The notes under the pieces: model-generated
Told to the model about the DNA's origin: nothing
Database searches by the model: none
Seen by the model: only the letters and a program-made list of their open reading frames with translations
DNA from: Hellea sp.
Lineage (GTDB): Bacteria; Pseudomonadota; Alphaproteobacteria; Caulobacterales; Maricaulaceae
Direction: 5' to 3'
Assembly (NCBI GenBank): GCA_020629545.1
Contig: JAHDDC010000024.1
Location: forward strand, 1-43,275
DNA: 43,275 nt
Position numbers and translations under genes: made by a program
Part shown: positions 18,108 to 27,426 of the stretch, in pieces
How positions within the stretch are numbered: the stretch's first letter is position 1
Layout: every line of letters starts with the position of its first letter

Positions 18108-19031
18108 ATGAAAAAATCTATTGTAACACGATTGCTATCCTTGGTTGCGGCGACTGGCCTTTTGGCGGTCCCGGCCGAAGCCCAATGGGTGAAAAGAGAA
18201 AAAGTAAATAGTCGGGTGACCGTGAACTTTGGCGATTGCCCGGGTTGTAATTTTACGGGGAAGGATTTGCATGGTTTACGGATCAAACAATCCAATCTGA
18301 CGGGATCACTTTTCAATCGAGCCAATTTGTCTGGCGGAAAAATTTTGATATCAGATCTGTCTGGTGCACATTTTAAGCGTGCATTTCTGGCACGTGTTGA
18401 AGGTGATGGCGTTTTATTGCAGGGTGCGAATATGGCTGATGCGACAATAACCGAGTCTGTTATTCGCAACTCCTATTTCAATGGTGCAACGCTAACGGGG
18501 GCCGATCTGGCGCGCGGAGTTTTTACAAACTCAGACTTTCAAAAAGCTAACTTGTCGAACGCGTCGGCTTTGGCAACGGATTTTTCAGACTCAAATTTCG
18601 TAAAGGTGAAATTTGACGGTGCAAATTTGACAGGTGCAAGTCTCCGAAACGTAAAACTCAGCGACTCTACATTTGGGACTGCCATCTTGCATGGAACGGA
18701 TCTATCCGGAGCATCATTGCAAGGGGCAAAATTATCGCGGGTCGAAGGGTTGCAACAAGCACAGCTGGATTTGGCGTGTGGGGACCACCGAACTGAATTG
18801 CCGATTGGCTTATCGATACCTTACTGCGCGGGAACTGGCGATTTATTGATGGATATACACGCGGCTGAACATCCCCAGCTAAAAGCTCGCGACAATGAAA
18901 TTGCTATGAGAGTAGATCGTGCGATTTCAAACACTGAAATTTTGATGCAAGAGGCCAATCCCGCTGCCAAGCGCGAACTTCAGAAAATTCATGCAGACCT
19001 AATGGCCGTGCGGCGCAAAATTGAAGACTAG
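18108..19031 (+). CDS. exported pentapeptide-repeat protein
   Basis: A 307-residue protein with a Sec signal peptide cleaved after AVPAEA, then a run of pentapeptide repeats of the A(D/N)LxX type from about residue 45 to 220, for example ANLSG, ADLAR, ANLTG and TDLSG. These should fold into a right-handed beta-helix. Two Cys in a CPGC motif come just before the repeats. The last 90 residues are helical with a second Cys pair. Most characterised pentapeptide proteins are cytoplasmic, so export is notable. The frame is open from 18003, but ATG 18108 gives the signal peptide. Function is unknown; it follows nrdJ at 70 nt and converges on aspS. Confidence 0.85.
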   Translation: MKKSIVTRLLSLVAATGLLAVPAEAQWVKREKVNSRVTVNFGDCPGCNFTGKDLHGLRIKQSNLTGSLFNRANLSGGKILISDLSGAHFKRAFLARVEGDGVLLQGANMADATITESVIRNSYFNGATLTGADLARGVFTNSDFQKANLSNASALATDFSDSNFVKVKFDGANLTGASLRNVKLSDSTFGTAILHGTDLSGASLQGAKLSRVEGLQQAQLDLACGDHRTELPIGLSIPYCAGTGDLLMDIHAAEHPQLKARDNEIAMRVDRAISNTEILMQEANPAAKRELQKIHADLMAVRRKIED

Positions 19032-19052
19032 CGTTGGCTAGCCTTCTTCAAT
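19020..19052. terminator. hairpin spanning two convergent stop codons, possible bidirectional terminator
   Basis: ATTGAAGA (19020-19027) pairs with TCTTCAAT (19045-19052) and CTAGC (19028-19032) with GCTAG (19037-19041), leaving a GTTG loop and a three-base bulge. The stem contains the stop codons of both the pentapeptide-repeat gene and aspS. There is no long T tract on either side, so termination is inferred from structure and position. Confidence 0.5.
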
Positions 19053-20855
19053 GGGTAGATGTTTGAGATAGAGTTCTTTTAATTGTTTCGGCTCAGCCTC
19101 AGACGGCGCGTTCATCATCAAGTCTTGAGCTTGTCCGTTCATTGGGAACAAAATCACCTCACGAATATTTTTGGCACCAGCCAACAACATGACAATTCGG
19201 TCAACGCCAGGTGCAATGCCGCCATGCGGCGGAGCGCCGTATTTAAAGGCATTTATCATGCCGGCGAACTTGTCTTCTACAACCTCTGGACCATAACCCG
19301 CCAGTTCAAAGGCTTTGTACATAATTTCTGGCTTATGGTTTCGAATGGCCCCTGATGAAAGTTCTACGCCATTACAAACTATGTCATATTGGTAAGCCAA
19401 TAAATCAAGTTGCTTTTCTTCCGTGTCGGCCGCTTCTAGCGCCGCCATTCCGCCTTGGGGCATTGAAAATGGGTTGTGTGAAAAATCGACTTTTTTGTTG
19501 TCTTCGTCCCATTCATACATCGGGAAATCGATAATCCAACAAAACTTAAACACTCCGTCTTCAAGTAATTCCAGCTTTTCGCCGATCACATTACGCGCCG
19601 CGCCGGCCAATTTATACACGTCTGATTTCTTGCCTGCCGCAAAAAACACACCGTCACCCGTCGACAAACCTGTTTCTTCCAGAAACTTCTTTAGGTGATC
19701 TGGCTTAAAGTTTTTGAGGACAGGGTCTTGAGACTTTGTTTCGCCGTCGTCGCCATCTGTCAGACGTGCATAGCCCAACCCTGGCATCTGCATTTCTTTC
19801 TTGGCCCACTTATCCAGATCATCGAAAAACTTACGCGATTTTTCGGCAGCGGCTTTTGGAGCTGGAATGGCAATGACTTTTCCGCCATTTCCGACTATTT
19901 TCGCAAAGATCCCGAAGCCAGTTAGGCTGTCGTCTTTGAAGTATTCTGAAACGTCCTTCAAGAGAATAGGATTACGCAAATCTGGTTTGTCTGAACCATA
20001 TTTTTCCATCGATTCTTTATATGGAATTCGCGGAAATGGGGTTTGAACTTCGCGGCCGTCGGCAAACTCTTCAAACACACCCGCCATAACCGGCTCAATG
20101 GCATTAAAGACGTCTTCCTGAGTTACGAAACTCATTTCAATATCGAGTTGATAGAATTCGCCGGGTGAACGGTCCGCGCGAGCATCTTCATCACGAAAGC
20201 AAGGTGCGATTTGGAAGTACCTATCAAACCCAGAAACCATGATGAGTTGCTTAAACTGCTGTGGGGCTTGGGGCAGGGCGTAAAACTTACCCGGATTGAG
20301 ACGCGAAGGAACCAGGAAGTCGCGTGCTCCCTCTGGAGAACTCGCAGTTAGAATCGGAGTTTGGAATTCTGTGAAACCCTGGTCAATCATTCTCCGTCTC
20401 AATGAGTTGATGATCTGGCCGCGTAGGAGAATGTTTTTATGAAGGGTTTCGCGACGCAGGTCGAGATATCGATATGTCAATCGCAAGTCTTCTGGATATT
20501 CCGGTTCGCCAAAAACTGGAACCGGGACTTGATCTGCAGGACTTTCGATATGGAACTCGTCCGCCCGAATTTCAACTTCTCCGGTTTCAATGTCTGAATT
20601 GATAGCTTCGGAATCCCGCGCCAGAACTTCCCCCGTGACGGTGATGACGCTCTCAGCTGAACAGCGCTTGGCGGCTTCATAGAAGCTTGCAACCGGGTAG
20701 ACGACAATTTGTGAAATGCCGTAGTGATCACGCAGATCAATGAACAGAGCATTCGCGTGTTCACGTTTACGATGTATCCAGCCCGATAATCGGACGGTTT
20801 CTCCGGTATTTGAGGCACGTAATTCACCACATGTGTGACTGCGAAATTCATGCAT
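19038..20855 (-). CDS. aspS: aspartate--tRNA ligase
   Basis: A 605-residue class IIb aminoacyl-tRNA synthetase charging tRNA-Asp. An OB-fold anticodon domain (residues 1-110, with [19 protein letters not shown]) precedes the catalytic core with motif 2 ([17 protein letters not shown]) and motif 3 ([16 protein letters not shown]). Between them is the bacterial GAD insert. The length is normal for the bacterial form. Many alphaproteobacterial AspRS also charge tRNA-Asn with Asp and rely on GatCAB; sequence alone cannot decide this here. The gene appears monocistronic, with a promoter-like site just upstream, and converges on the pentapeptide-repeat gene with a 6-nt gap. Confidence 0.96.
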   Translation of the reverse strand: MHEFRSHTCGELRASNTGETVRLSGWIHRKREHANALFIDLRDHYGISQIVVYPVASFYEAAKRCSAESVITVTGEVLARDSEAINSDIETGEVEIRADEFHIESPADQVPVPVFGEPEYPEDLRLTYRYLDLRRETLHKNILLRGQIINSLRRRMIDQGFTEFQTPILTASSPEGARDFLVPSRLNPGKFYALPQAPQQFKQLIMVSGFDRYFQIAPCFRDEDARADRSPGEFYQLDIEMSFVTQEDVFNAIEPVMAGVFEEFADGREVQTPFPRIPYKESMEKYGSDKPDLRNPILLKDVSEYFKDDSLTGFGIFAKIVGNGGKVIAIPAPKAAAEKSRKFFDDLDKWAKKEMQMPGLGYARLTDGDDGETKSQDPVLKNFKPDHLKKFLEETGLSTGDGVFFAAGKKSDVYKLAGAARNVIGEKLELLEDGVFKFCWIIDFPMYEWDEDNKKVDFSHNPFSMPQGGMAALEAADTEEKQLDLLAYQYDIVCNGVELSSGAIRNHKPEIMYKAFELAGYGPEVVEDKFAGMINAFKYGAPPHGGIAPGVDRIVMLLAGAKNIREVILFPMNGQAQDLMMNAPSEAEPKQLKELYLKHLPIEEG

Positions 20856-20882
20856 GGCTAAGCTCCTATATTCTTGTAGGCG

Positions 20883-20910
20883 GGATTAGCGGATGAGAAT
20901 ATCAAGTCAA
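20883..20910 (-). promoter_or_regulatory. predicted aspS promoter
   Basis: On the minus strand, TTGACT (20910-20905) and TAATCC (20888-20883) are 16 bases apart. The -10 lies in GCTAATCC, close to the GCTA-type element of alphaproteobacterial sigma-70 promoters. Transcription would start about 20 bases before the aspS ATG. Confidence 0.5.
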
Positions 20911-21068
20911 GCGTATATAAGTTTTGAAGCGATATCGATCACAACAATGAGCCCAAGTTTTTTCAATTCCTTCTTAACTCTAAATCTCAAGGAAAGCGAA
21001 ATAAGTCTGTGACATAAGCCTGACGGGAAAAGTATTGCGTTTTGATTTTTCGGGCGTTTGAGGGCTGT

Positions 21069-22292
21069 ATGAAAATTTTAAGATCCTATTGGGGTAATCA
21101 AAGCGGGCAATTCGCGATAATGTTCTCCGTTGTCGCAACAGCCTTACTGGGTTGCATGATGATTGCTATCGATATCAACAGAATGATATCGACCAAATCA
21201 AAGGTCGCAGCTATTACCGATGCGGCGGCTTTAGCAGGAGCCAATGCATTTGATAATCCAGATCGAATTTTGATCGTTCAGGAGTTTTTGAACGAAAACG
21301 CGGCAAAGATGCTGCCTGCCGAAATTAATGGTTTGCCAGAAATCGATTTCGATGACGCTGCTGGTGAAGTGCGGGTTTATATTGACACGAATGTCGACCT
21401 GCCTTTTGCTGCGATGTTTGGTACAAAAGCAAAAGATATTGGGTACAAAAGTCTGGCGGCATTCCCAAAAGGATTGGATCCGTTAACCATTGCCTTTGCC
21501 TTGGATGTATCAGGCTCCATGGGAGGATTGACATCTGATGGGCAAGTCAAACTTACGGCCCTAAAAGATGCCACATCGCAGATGTTCGCAGAGATTGAAG
21601 ATGGTGTCAGGAATAAGTCTTCAATTGATGAACATTTCAGAACGGGACTATCAGCGTTCAATTCGGGATTAGCAGCCGAACATGATATGTCGTGGGGGTT
21701 TCTCGACATAGAAAACGCCGTTAAAGGCCTCCAATTTGGGGGAGCAACCAACACGAGTGTAGCTCTTGAAAATGCCCACAATCAAATACTTCGAGATCGT
21801 AGCTTTCGAAAGTCTCACGATCCATCGGTTTCAGTTGAGTCGATAGATGAGTTCGTCATTTTTATGACGGATGGCGCCAACACAGCAGGTGATCCGTTCG
21901 TGTTAGACGAGAATTCATATCAATCCTGTTTGTCCATGCGCGAAGATGGAATTGAGGTTTATGCTGTGGCTTTCACTGCGCCTGATGCAGGGCAATTACT
22001 TTTGATGAATTGTGCATCTTGGGACGATGAAAATGAAGATAAGAAGTCAAAGAACGCTAGAAATGATCGACGGCGATGTGGTGAGGACGCAAATCTTGGT
22101 AATTCGTCAAATCGGAATCGAGATAGTGATGATATGAATTCTAGGGAGCAGGCTTTAGCCCGCTGTCGCGCCGATGTACTGGAAGATAAAAAGGAACATT
22201 ACTTTGACGCAGCGGACGCTAAAAGCTTCAAAGAAATATTTCGGATCATCGGACAGAAGATCAATGAGTCTTCAATCAGAATCAAATCCTAA
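21069..22292 (+). CDS. TadG-like pilus-assembly protein with vWA domain
   Basis: A 407-residue protein. The N terminus (residues 8-40, GQFAIMFSVVATALLGCMMIAID) is the TadE/TadG-type hydrophobic segment that anchors pseudopilin-like proteins in the inner membrane. It is followed by a von Willebrand A domain with a metal site, DVSGSM at residues 146-151 and a later FMTDGAN strand. Near residue 320 lies an insert very rich in Asp, Asn, Arg and Lys. TadG proteins belong to the Flp/Tad tight-adherence system, but no tad, rcp or cpa gene is adjacent, so this is an orphan. ATG 21069 is chosen over the upstream in-frame start because GAGGG lies before it. Confidence 0.83.
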   Translation: MKILRSYWGNQSGQFAIMFSVVATALLGCMMIAIDINRMISTKSKVAAITDAAALAGANAFDNPDRILIVQEFLNENAAKMLPAEINGLPEIDFDDAAGEVRVYIDTNVDLPFAAMFGTKAKDIGYKSLAAFPKGLDPLTIAFALDVSGSMGGLTSDGQVKLTALKDATSQMFAEIEDGVRNKSSIDEHFRTGLSAFNSGLAAEHDMSWGFLDIENAVKGLQFGGATNTSVALENAHNQILRDRSFRKSHDPSVSVESIDEFVIFMTDGANTAGDPFVLDENSYQSCLSMREDGIEVYAVAFTAPDAGQLLLMNCASWDDENEDKKSKNARNDRRRCGEDANLGNSSNRNRDSDDMNSREQALARCRADVLEDKKEHYFDAADAKSFKEIFRIIGQKINESSIRIKS

Positions 22293-22299
22293 GGTTCTA

Positions 22300-22324
22300 G
22301 AATTCCACATTTATTCGTGAATTC
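22300..22324. repeat. imperfect inverted repeat downstream of the TadG-like gene
   Basis: GAATTC (22300-22305) and GAATTC (22319-22324) are the outer arms, with AC/GT pairing inside and one bulged C. It lies 8 bases after the stop codon and could act as a weak terminator, although the T tract after it is short. Confidence 0.35.
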
Positions 22325-22407
22325 CTTTGCTAGCACGCCATTAAGAAGCGGCAAAATATAGTCCCCTAAAGATCCGTTTTCAGCGACACAGGCTTGGCCT
22401 TAATGGT

Positions 22408-22436
22408 TTGAGTTCGCTGGTTAGTAATGCTAGAAT
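22408..22436 (+). promoter_or_regulatory. predicted gyrA promoter
   Basis: TTGAGT (22408-22413) and TAGAAT (22431-22436) are exactly 17 bases apart. The -10 is part of GCTAGAAT, a good match to the alphaproteobacterial GCTA-type element. It predicts a 5' leader of about 95 nt before the gyrA start at 22537. The rest of this 244-nt gap holds the inverted repeat at 22300-22324 and no convincing gene. Confidence 0.6.
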
Positions 22437-22536
22437 ATCGAGAGCTTTGCGCCCGATTCGAGGGTGCAATTTTATCTGGTTAAATTTAGCTTATTACAAG
22501 CAAAGAGACGACCGGTGGCGGTAAGCGAAAGAGACT

Positions 22537-25308
22537 ATGAGCGACGAAAACGACATACCCGAAGACGAAGAGCCGGGTCGTCCAAAAACACCAGACGAAG
22601 ATGGCATCTCGCCGATTGCGATCGAAGAGGAAATGAAACGTTCCTATCTTGATTATGCTATGAGTGTGATCGTTTCGAGGGCTATTCCCGATGTTCGAGA
22701 CGGCTTAAAGCCCGTGCATCGCCGAATTTTGTATTCCATGCATGAAAATGGGTTCACCCGCGAAAAGCCTTATAAAAAGTCCGCACGGGTTGTTGGTGAT
22801 GTGATTGGTAAATATCACCCCCATGGAGATAGTGCTGTATACGACGCGCTTGTACGTCTGGCTCAAGACTTCTCTATGAGTCTTCCTTTGCTGGATGGAC
22901 AAGGTAATTTTGGTTCCGTGGATGGTGATCGCCCGGCTGCTATGCGGTATACAGAAGTCCGGATGGACCGACCGGCGGCAGCTCTACTCGCCGATATCGA
23001 AAAAAACACCGTTGCCTATCAGGACAATTATGATGCGTCCGAAAGTGAGCCTGTGGTTCTTCCGGCTCGTTTTCCTAATATTCTTGTTAATGGTGCTGGC
23101 GGCATTGCTGTCGGCATGGCAACAAATATTCCGCCCCATAACCTTGGGGAAGTCATTGACGGTGCAATTGCGCTTCTAGAGAATGGCCACCTCACAGATG
23201 AGGAGATGCTAGAATATATTCCGGGCCCCGATTTCCCGACGGCCGGTTTAATCATGGGACGCTCGGGGTCTCGATCAAGTGTGACCACAGGTAAAGGGTC
23301 TATCATTATGCGGGCTCGAACGCATATGGAAGAGATCCGAAAAGATCGACATGCGATTGTCGTCACCGAGATTCCTTATCAAGTCAACAAAGCGAATATG
23401 ATCAAAAAAATCGCTGAGCTTGTTCGCGACAAAAGAGTTGAAGGCATTGCGCACTTACAGGACGAGTCGGACCGAAATGGTATGCGGGTGGTTATAGAGC
23501 TTAAGCGCGACGCCGTTCCCGACGTGGTTCTTAACCAGCTTTTCCGATATTCTCAACTTCAGCAAAATTTCTCAAGTAATATGCTGGCGTTAAATGGCGG
23601 CCGACCGATGCAAATGACGGTCAAACAAATGCTGGAAGCGTTTCTTGCATTTCGGGAAGAAGTCATCGCCCGCCGTACGAAATTTGATCTCGCCAAGGCC
23701 AGAAATCGTGCGCATATACTCGTAGGGTTAGCAACAGCTGTTGCGAATATTGATGAGGTAATCCGAATTATTCGGGCGTCTGCGAACCCGCGAGATGCAC
23801 GAGAAAATCTCATGGCACGGGATTGGCCAGCGCGAGAAATGGAACCATTCCTTAAGCTCATCGCTGATCCTCGGTCACGTCTAAATGATGATGGAACGAT
23901 CCGTCTGACAGAAGAACAGGCTAAAGCTATTCTCGATATGCGCCTGTTAAAACTGACGCAGCTCGGCATGGATGAGATCACTGACGAAGCCGAAAAACTG
24001 GCCGCCCAAATCGCCGACTATCTTGATATTTTGAGATCACGAGATCGCGTGACGGCTATTATAAAAGACGAACTGGCTGAGGTGAAAGACAAATTTGCCG
24101 TTCCGCGCCGCAGCGAGTTTATTGAAGGCGGAATCGATTTTGACGATGAAGATTTGATTGCTGTCGAAGATATGGTCGTTACAGTCACATCTCAGGGCTA
24201 TGTCAAACGCACCGCTCTTGATACATATCGGGCGCAGCGCCGCGGCGGTAAAGGCCGCTCGGGTATGGCAACCAAAGATGAAGATTATGTCACAACGGTG
24301 TTTGTTGCTTCGACGCATACACCGGTCTTATTTTTCTCTTCAACCGGCATGTGTTACAAACTTAAAGTTTGGAAGTTGCCGATTGGCGGCCCGGCCACGC
24401 GGGGTAAGGCATTGGTAAACTTACTGCCCCTTGATAAAGACGAAATGATTAATTCGATTATGGCTCTTCCCGAGGATGAGGATGCCTGGGATCGGATGGA
24501 CATTATGTTTGCCGCTCGAAGCGGGGGCGTTCGCCGTAACTCGCTTGCTGATTTTAAGCGCGTTAATCGCGGTGGAAAGATTGCGATGAAGCCCGACGAA
24601 GGTGACGGTATTGTTGACGTTCGGGTATGCACTGAAGATGACGACGTTTTGTTAACAACGGCTATGGGTAAAGCAATCCGGTTTAGAACGACAGACATCC
24701 GCAGATTTGTCGGGCGCACTTCAAGTGGCGTTCGCGGGATAAAACTCAAGGACGGTGATGAAGTGATTTCAATGGCAATATTGCGTCATATGGAAATCGA
24801 AACCGATGAAGCCAGAGCTTATATGAAACATGCAAATGCTATGCGCAGGGCTCTGGGAGATGACGCTCAGGATGATGCCGATACATCTGAGATAGAAACC
24901 TCTTTATCAGAGGAACGGATTGCTGAACTGGGGGCTGCGGAACAATTTGTATTGACCCTTGCTGATGATGGTTTTGGTAAACGTAGCTCATCTTATGATT
25001 ATCGCTGTATGAATCGTGGCGGGCAGGGCGTTACCGCGCAAGAACTAGGCCGAAAGAAAGGTCAACCCGATGCAAAGCTCGTCCGGTCATTTGGCATAGA
25101 AGATGATGATCAGCTCATGATTGTTACTGATGGTGGCCAGCTCATCCGGTGTCCAGTGCGAAACATTTCGATTGTATCAAGATCAGCCAGAGGTGTGACG
25201 GTCATTCGGACCAAAGACGACGAGAAGGTCGTTTCGGTCGAGCGAATTGTCGAAAATGATGACGAGGAAGCTGTCGCTGACGATGGTAACGAGGGTGAAA
25301 CTTCGTAA
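22537..25308 (+). CDS. gyrA: DNA gyrase subunit A
   Basis: A 923-residue type IIA topoisomerase subunit that breaks and rejoins DNA, introducing negative supercoils with GyrB. The catalytic Tyr138 lies in AMRYTEVRM. The quinolone-resistance region has Ser99 and Asp103 (E. coli 83 and 87), the sensitive residues. The GyrA box QRRGGKG begins at residue 567, which separates it from ParC. The C-terminal beta-pinwheel carries an acidic insert (around residues 755-800) common in alphaproteobacteria, and the protein ends in a Glu/Asp-rich tail. The stop codon overlaps the start of the SDR gene by one base (TAATG), implying translational coupling. Confidence 0.97.
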   Translation: MSDENDIPEDEEPGRPKTPDEDGISPIAIEEEMKRSYLDYAMSVIVSRAIPDVRDGLKPVHRRILYSMHENGFTREKPYKKSARVVGDVIGKYHPHGDSAVYDALVRLAQDFSMSLPLLDGQGNFGSVDGDRPAAMRYTEVRMDRPAAALLADIEKNTVAYQDNYDASESEPVVLPARFPNILVNGAGGIAVGMATNIPPHNLGEVIDGAIALLENGHLTDEEMLEYIPGPDFPTAGLIMGRSGSRSSVTTGKGSIIMRARTHMEEIRKDRHAIVVTEIPYQVNKANMIKKIAELVRDKRVEGIAHLQDESDRNGMRVVIELKRDAVPDVVLNQLFRYSQLQQNFSSNMLALNGGRPMQMTVKQMLEAFLAFREEVIARRTKFDLAKARNRAHILVGLATAVANIDEVIRIIRASANPRDARENLMARDWPAREMEPFLKLIADPRSRLNDDGTIRLTEEQAKAILDMRLLKLTQLGMDEITDEAEKLAAQIADYLDILRSRDRVTAIIKDELAEVKDKFAVPRRSEFIEGGIDFDDEDLIAVEDMVVTVTSQGYVKRTALDTYRAQRRGGKGRSGMATKDEDYVTTVFVASTHTPVLFFSSTGMCYKLKVWKLPIGGPATRGKALVNLLPLDKDEMINSIMALPEDEDAWDRMDIMFAARSGGVRRNSLADFKRVNRGGKIAMKPDEGDGIVDVRVCTEDDDVLLTTAMGKAIRFRTTDIRRFVGRTSSGVRGIKLKDGDEVISMAILRHMEIETDEARAYMKHANAMRRALGDDAQDDADTSEIETSLSEERIAELGAAEQFVLTLADDGFGKRSSSYDYRCMNRGGQGVTAQELGRKKGQPDAKLVRSFGIEDDDQLMIVTDGGQLIRCPVRNISIVSRSARGVTVIRTKDDEKVVSVERIVENDDEEAVADDGNEGETS

Positions 25309-26039
25309 TGCCAAGGCTGGAAGGCTTTGGTGATGATTTAAATGTCGCGGTTTTCGGCGCGTCTGGTGGCATAGGGGAGGCCCTCGTTCAATCCCTTGCG
25401 GAAACCAGAAACGTCAATCGGGTCTATGCGGTTTCGCGAACAATTTGCGAAGCGAGTCAGTTTATCCATCCCATCGGTTGTCCTGAGTACTCTGACCAGA
25501 CATTAAGAGATCTTGCCAGTCGTTTGCCCAATCTTGATGTTGTAATTTGTGCGATAGGCCTATTGCATGATGATACATTTGGACCCGAGAAAAACCGAAG
25601 CCAGATCACGATGCAAAATATGCAAAAGATTTTCGAAGTGAATGCTTTTTTACCGACATTAATCGCGAAACACATGCTGCCAAAGCTGAGGAAAGACCGT
25701 AAAGGGGTTTTTGCTGCGCTTTCAGCACGGGTTGGCTCTATTTCTGATAATAGACTTGGGGGCTGGTATAGCTACCGAGGTTCTAAAGCTGCTCTAAATA
25801 TGATGATCAAAACGCTTGCGATTGAACATGGCCGGAGTTTCAAGCACTCGGCAGTTATAGGTTTACATCCAGGTACGGTGGATACGCCTTTATCCAAACC
25901 GTTTCAAACAAATATGGCCAAAGCTAATTTATTCTCCCCAGATTTTAGTGCTTCAAGACTCCTCGATGTGGTTGAGAAAGTCAGTCCGCAGGATAGCGGG
26001 AAAATTTTTGCCTGGGATGGCGAAGAAATATTGCCTTAG
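25308..26039 (+). CDS. short-chain dehydrogenase/reductase (CsgA/C-factor-like)
   Basis: A 243-residue SDR with the N-terminal Rossmann motif GASGGIGEAL (residues 17-26), which binds NAD(P)H, and the catalytic YRGSK motif around residue 160 with an upstream ALSAR strand carrying the catalytic Ser. LHPGTVDTPLS follows, as in the C-factor/SniffER-type branch of the family. The substrate is unknown. It overlaps the gyrA stop by one base and is followed by the QEGLA gene after only 2 nt, so it should be expressed with gyrA. This pairing with a topoisomerase gene is not explained by any known pathway. Confidence 0.88.
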   Translation: MPRLEGFGDDLNVAVFGASGGIGEALVQSLAETRNVNRVYAVSRTICEASQFIHPIGCPEYSDQTLRDLASRLPNLDVVICAIGLLHDDTFGPEKNRSQITMQNMQKIFEVNAFLPTLIAKHMLPKLRKDRKGVFAALSARVGSISDNRLGGWYSYRGSKAALNMMIKTLAIEHGRSFKHSAVIGLHPGTVDTPLSKPFQTNMAKANLFSPDFSASRLLDVVEKVSPQDSGKIFAWDGEEILP

Positions 26040-26041
26040 TC

Positions 26042-27316
26042 ATGTCCAAGAAACTCTCAGAAAGTCAGGTTAAGGCGGCCAAACATCTGCACGCCGCAAC
26101 AAGTTCAATGAAGATTTTGGGGTCATTGATCTGGGACGACAGTTTGAAGAAAGAGTTTTTGCAAAGCGGTAAGCTTCCAAATCCGGAATATGAACCGGTC
26201 GATCTCAAACCCTGTTTTGAACATGTCAAAGACGCCAGAAAATATATCGATAATGGAAACGTTATTGGACAATGGCTTGATAGAATGGCCGGTTCGATTG
26301 AGAGCACCGCGGTTATGCTGGGTGCTCGCGGGTCCAAAGGTTTTTTTGAACAGTCAGCACAGTTATACGGGGTTCCTACAGAAACGCTTATCGATCGGAA
26401 AACCCGAGTTATTGATTTGGCCAGGCATATGGATCAGACGCTTGACGGGCTTGATGTCGAAAACCTTGTTATAGATGGGTATGAAACCTGGCTAACGGCA
26501 GAAGAGTTCGCGGAACGTCTGGCACCAAATCTGACTCAACATTTCGGAGCGGTCGCACCGGTCATCGAAATGACAGCTGAAATTCCATCAAAAGCGCTGG
26601 CTGGATCGCGCCGCATACGGGTAAATTCTACAGCGCGGTTTACCCCGCGGGATGTTGAACAGCTTATGCAACATGAAGCGCTAATCCACGTCGCGACAAC
26701 GCTCAATGGACGACAACAAAAAAATTTCCGTTTTTTAGGACGCGCGCATGCCCGGGTAACGGAAATACAAGAAGGCCTGGCCGTTTTCGCTGAAATCATT
26801 AGCGGAGCAATGGATCCTCGGCGGTTCAGGCGATTGGCGGACAGGGTAATTGCAATCCAGATGTCTATCGATGGTGCGGATTTCAAAGAAGTTTTTGATT
26901 TTTATCGAGAATGCCATAACGATCCAGAAGAAGCCTATGACAATACGCGGCGGATTTTTCGTGGCGGCGTTATTTCTGGCGGGGCACCCTTCACAAAGGA
27001 TATGGTCTATTTAAATGGACTTCTCAGGGTGCACAATTTTATGCGTACAGTTGTTAAACTTGGCCGAGCAGATTTAATTAGAATGTTATTTGTTGGGAAG
27101 TTAGATTTGGAGGACATTCCGGCGCTCGCGCATTTAGCCGCCGACGGTTTAATTAAGCCTCCAAAATTTATGCCGCCGTGGGTAAAGGATTTGCGGTTTT
27201 TGGTATCTTATATGAGTTATTCCGGCTTTTTGAATCAGGTGAAAATGCCCGGATTTCAGGCCTATTATGAAGACGCGCTGGCAAATGTACCCGAGTTATG
27301 GGATTTTACCGGGTAA
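26042..27316 (+). CDS. QEGLA-motif metallopeptidase (DUF1704, MATCAP-like)
   Basis: A 424-residue protein of the family annotated as flavohemoglobin-expression-modulating QEGLA-motif protein (DUF1704). Two hallmark motifs are present: HEALIH at residues 211-216, an HExxxH metal site, and QEGLA at residues 243-247, which supplies a Glu. Eukaryotic relatives (MATCAP) are zinc carboxypeptidases that remove the terminal Tyr from tubulin, so a carboxypeptidase activity is plausible here. The bacterial substrate is not known to me. No signal peptide is seen. It is the last gene of the gyrA/SDR/QEGLA unit, starting 2 nt after the SDR stop. Confidence 0.87.
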   Translation: MSKKLSESQVKAAKHLHAATSSMKILGSLIWDDSLKKEFLQSGKLPNPEYEPVDLKPCFEHVKDARKYIDNGNVIGQWLDRMAGSIESTAVMLGARGSKGFFEQSAQLYGVPTETLIDRKTRVIDLARHMDQTLDGLDVENLVIDGYETWLTAEEFAERLAPNLTQHFGAVAPVIEMTAEIPSKALAGSRRIRVNSTARFTPRDVEQLMQHEALIHVATTLNGRQQKNFRFLGRAHARVTEIQEGLAVFAEIISGAMDPRRFRRLADRVIAIQMSIDGADFKEVFDFYRECHNDPEEAYDNTRRIFRGGVISGGAPFTKDMVYLNGLLRVHNFMRTVVKLGRADLIRMLFVGKLDLEDIPALAHLAADGLIKPPKFMPPWVKDLRFLVSYMSYSGFLNQVKMPGFQAYYEDALANVPELWDFTG

Positions 27317-27426
27317 TCTTCATCACGAGTTACTGAATAATCTTAACTCATACTGCTATTCTTGCTGGAAAACTTACTTCAAATCTCATTATAGACACGC
27401 GACTTAATTTTTCCTGGGGGATAGTC

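Noticed and set aside
23559-23981. 140-codon minus-strand ORF inside gyrA
   Set aside because: Shadow of the conserved gyrase breakage-reunion domain.
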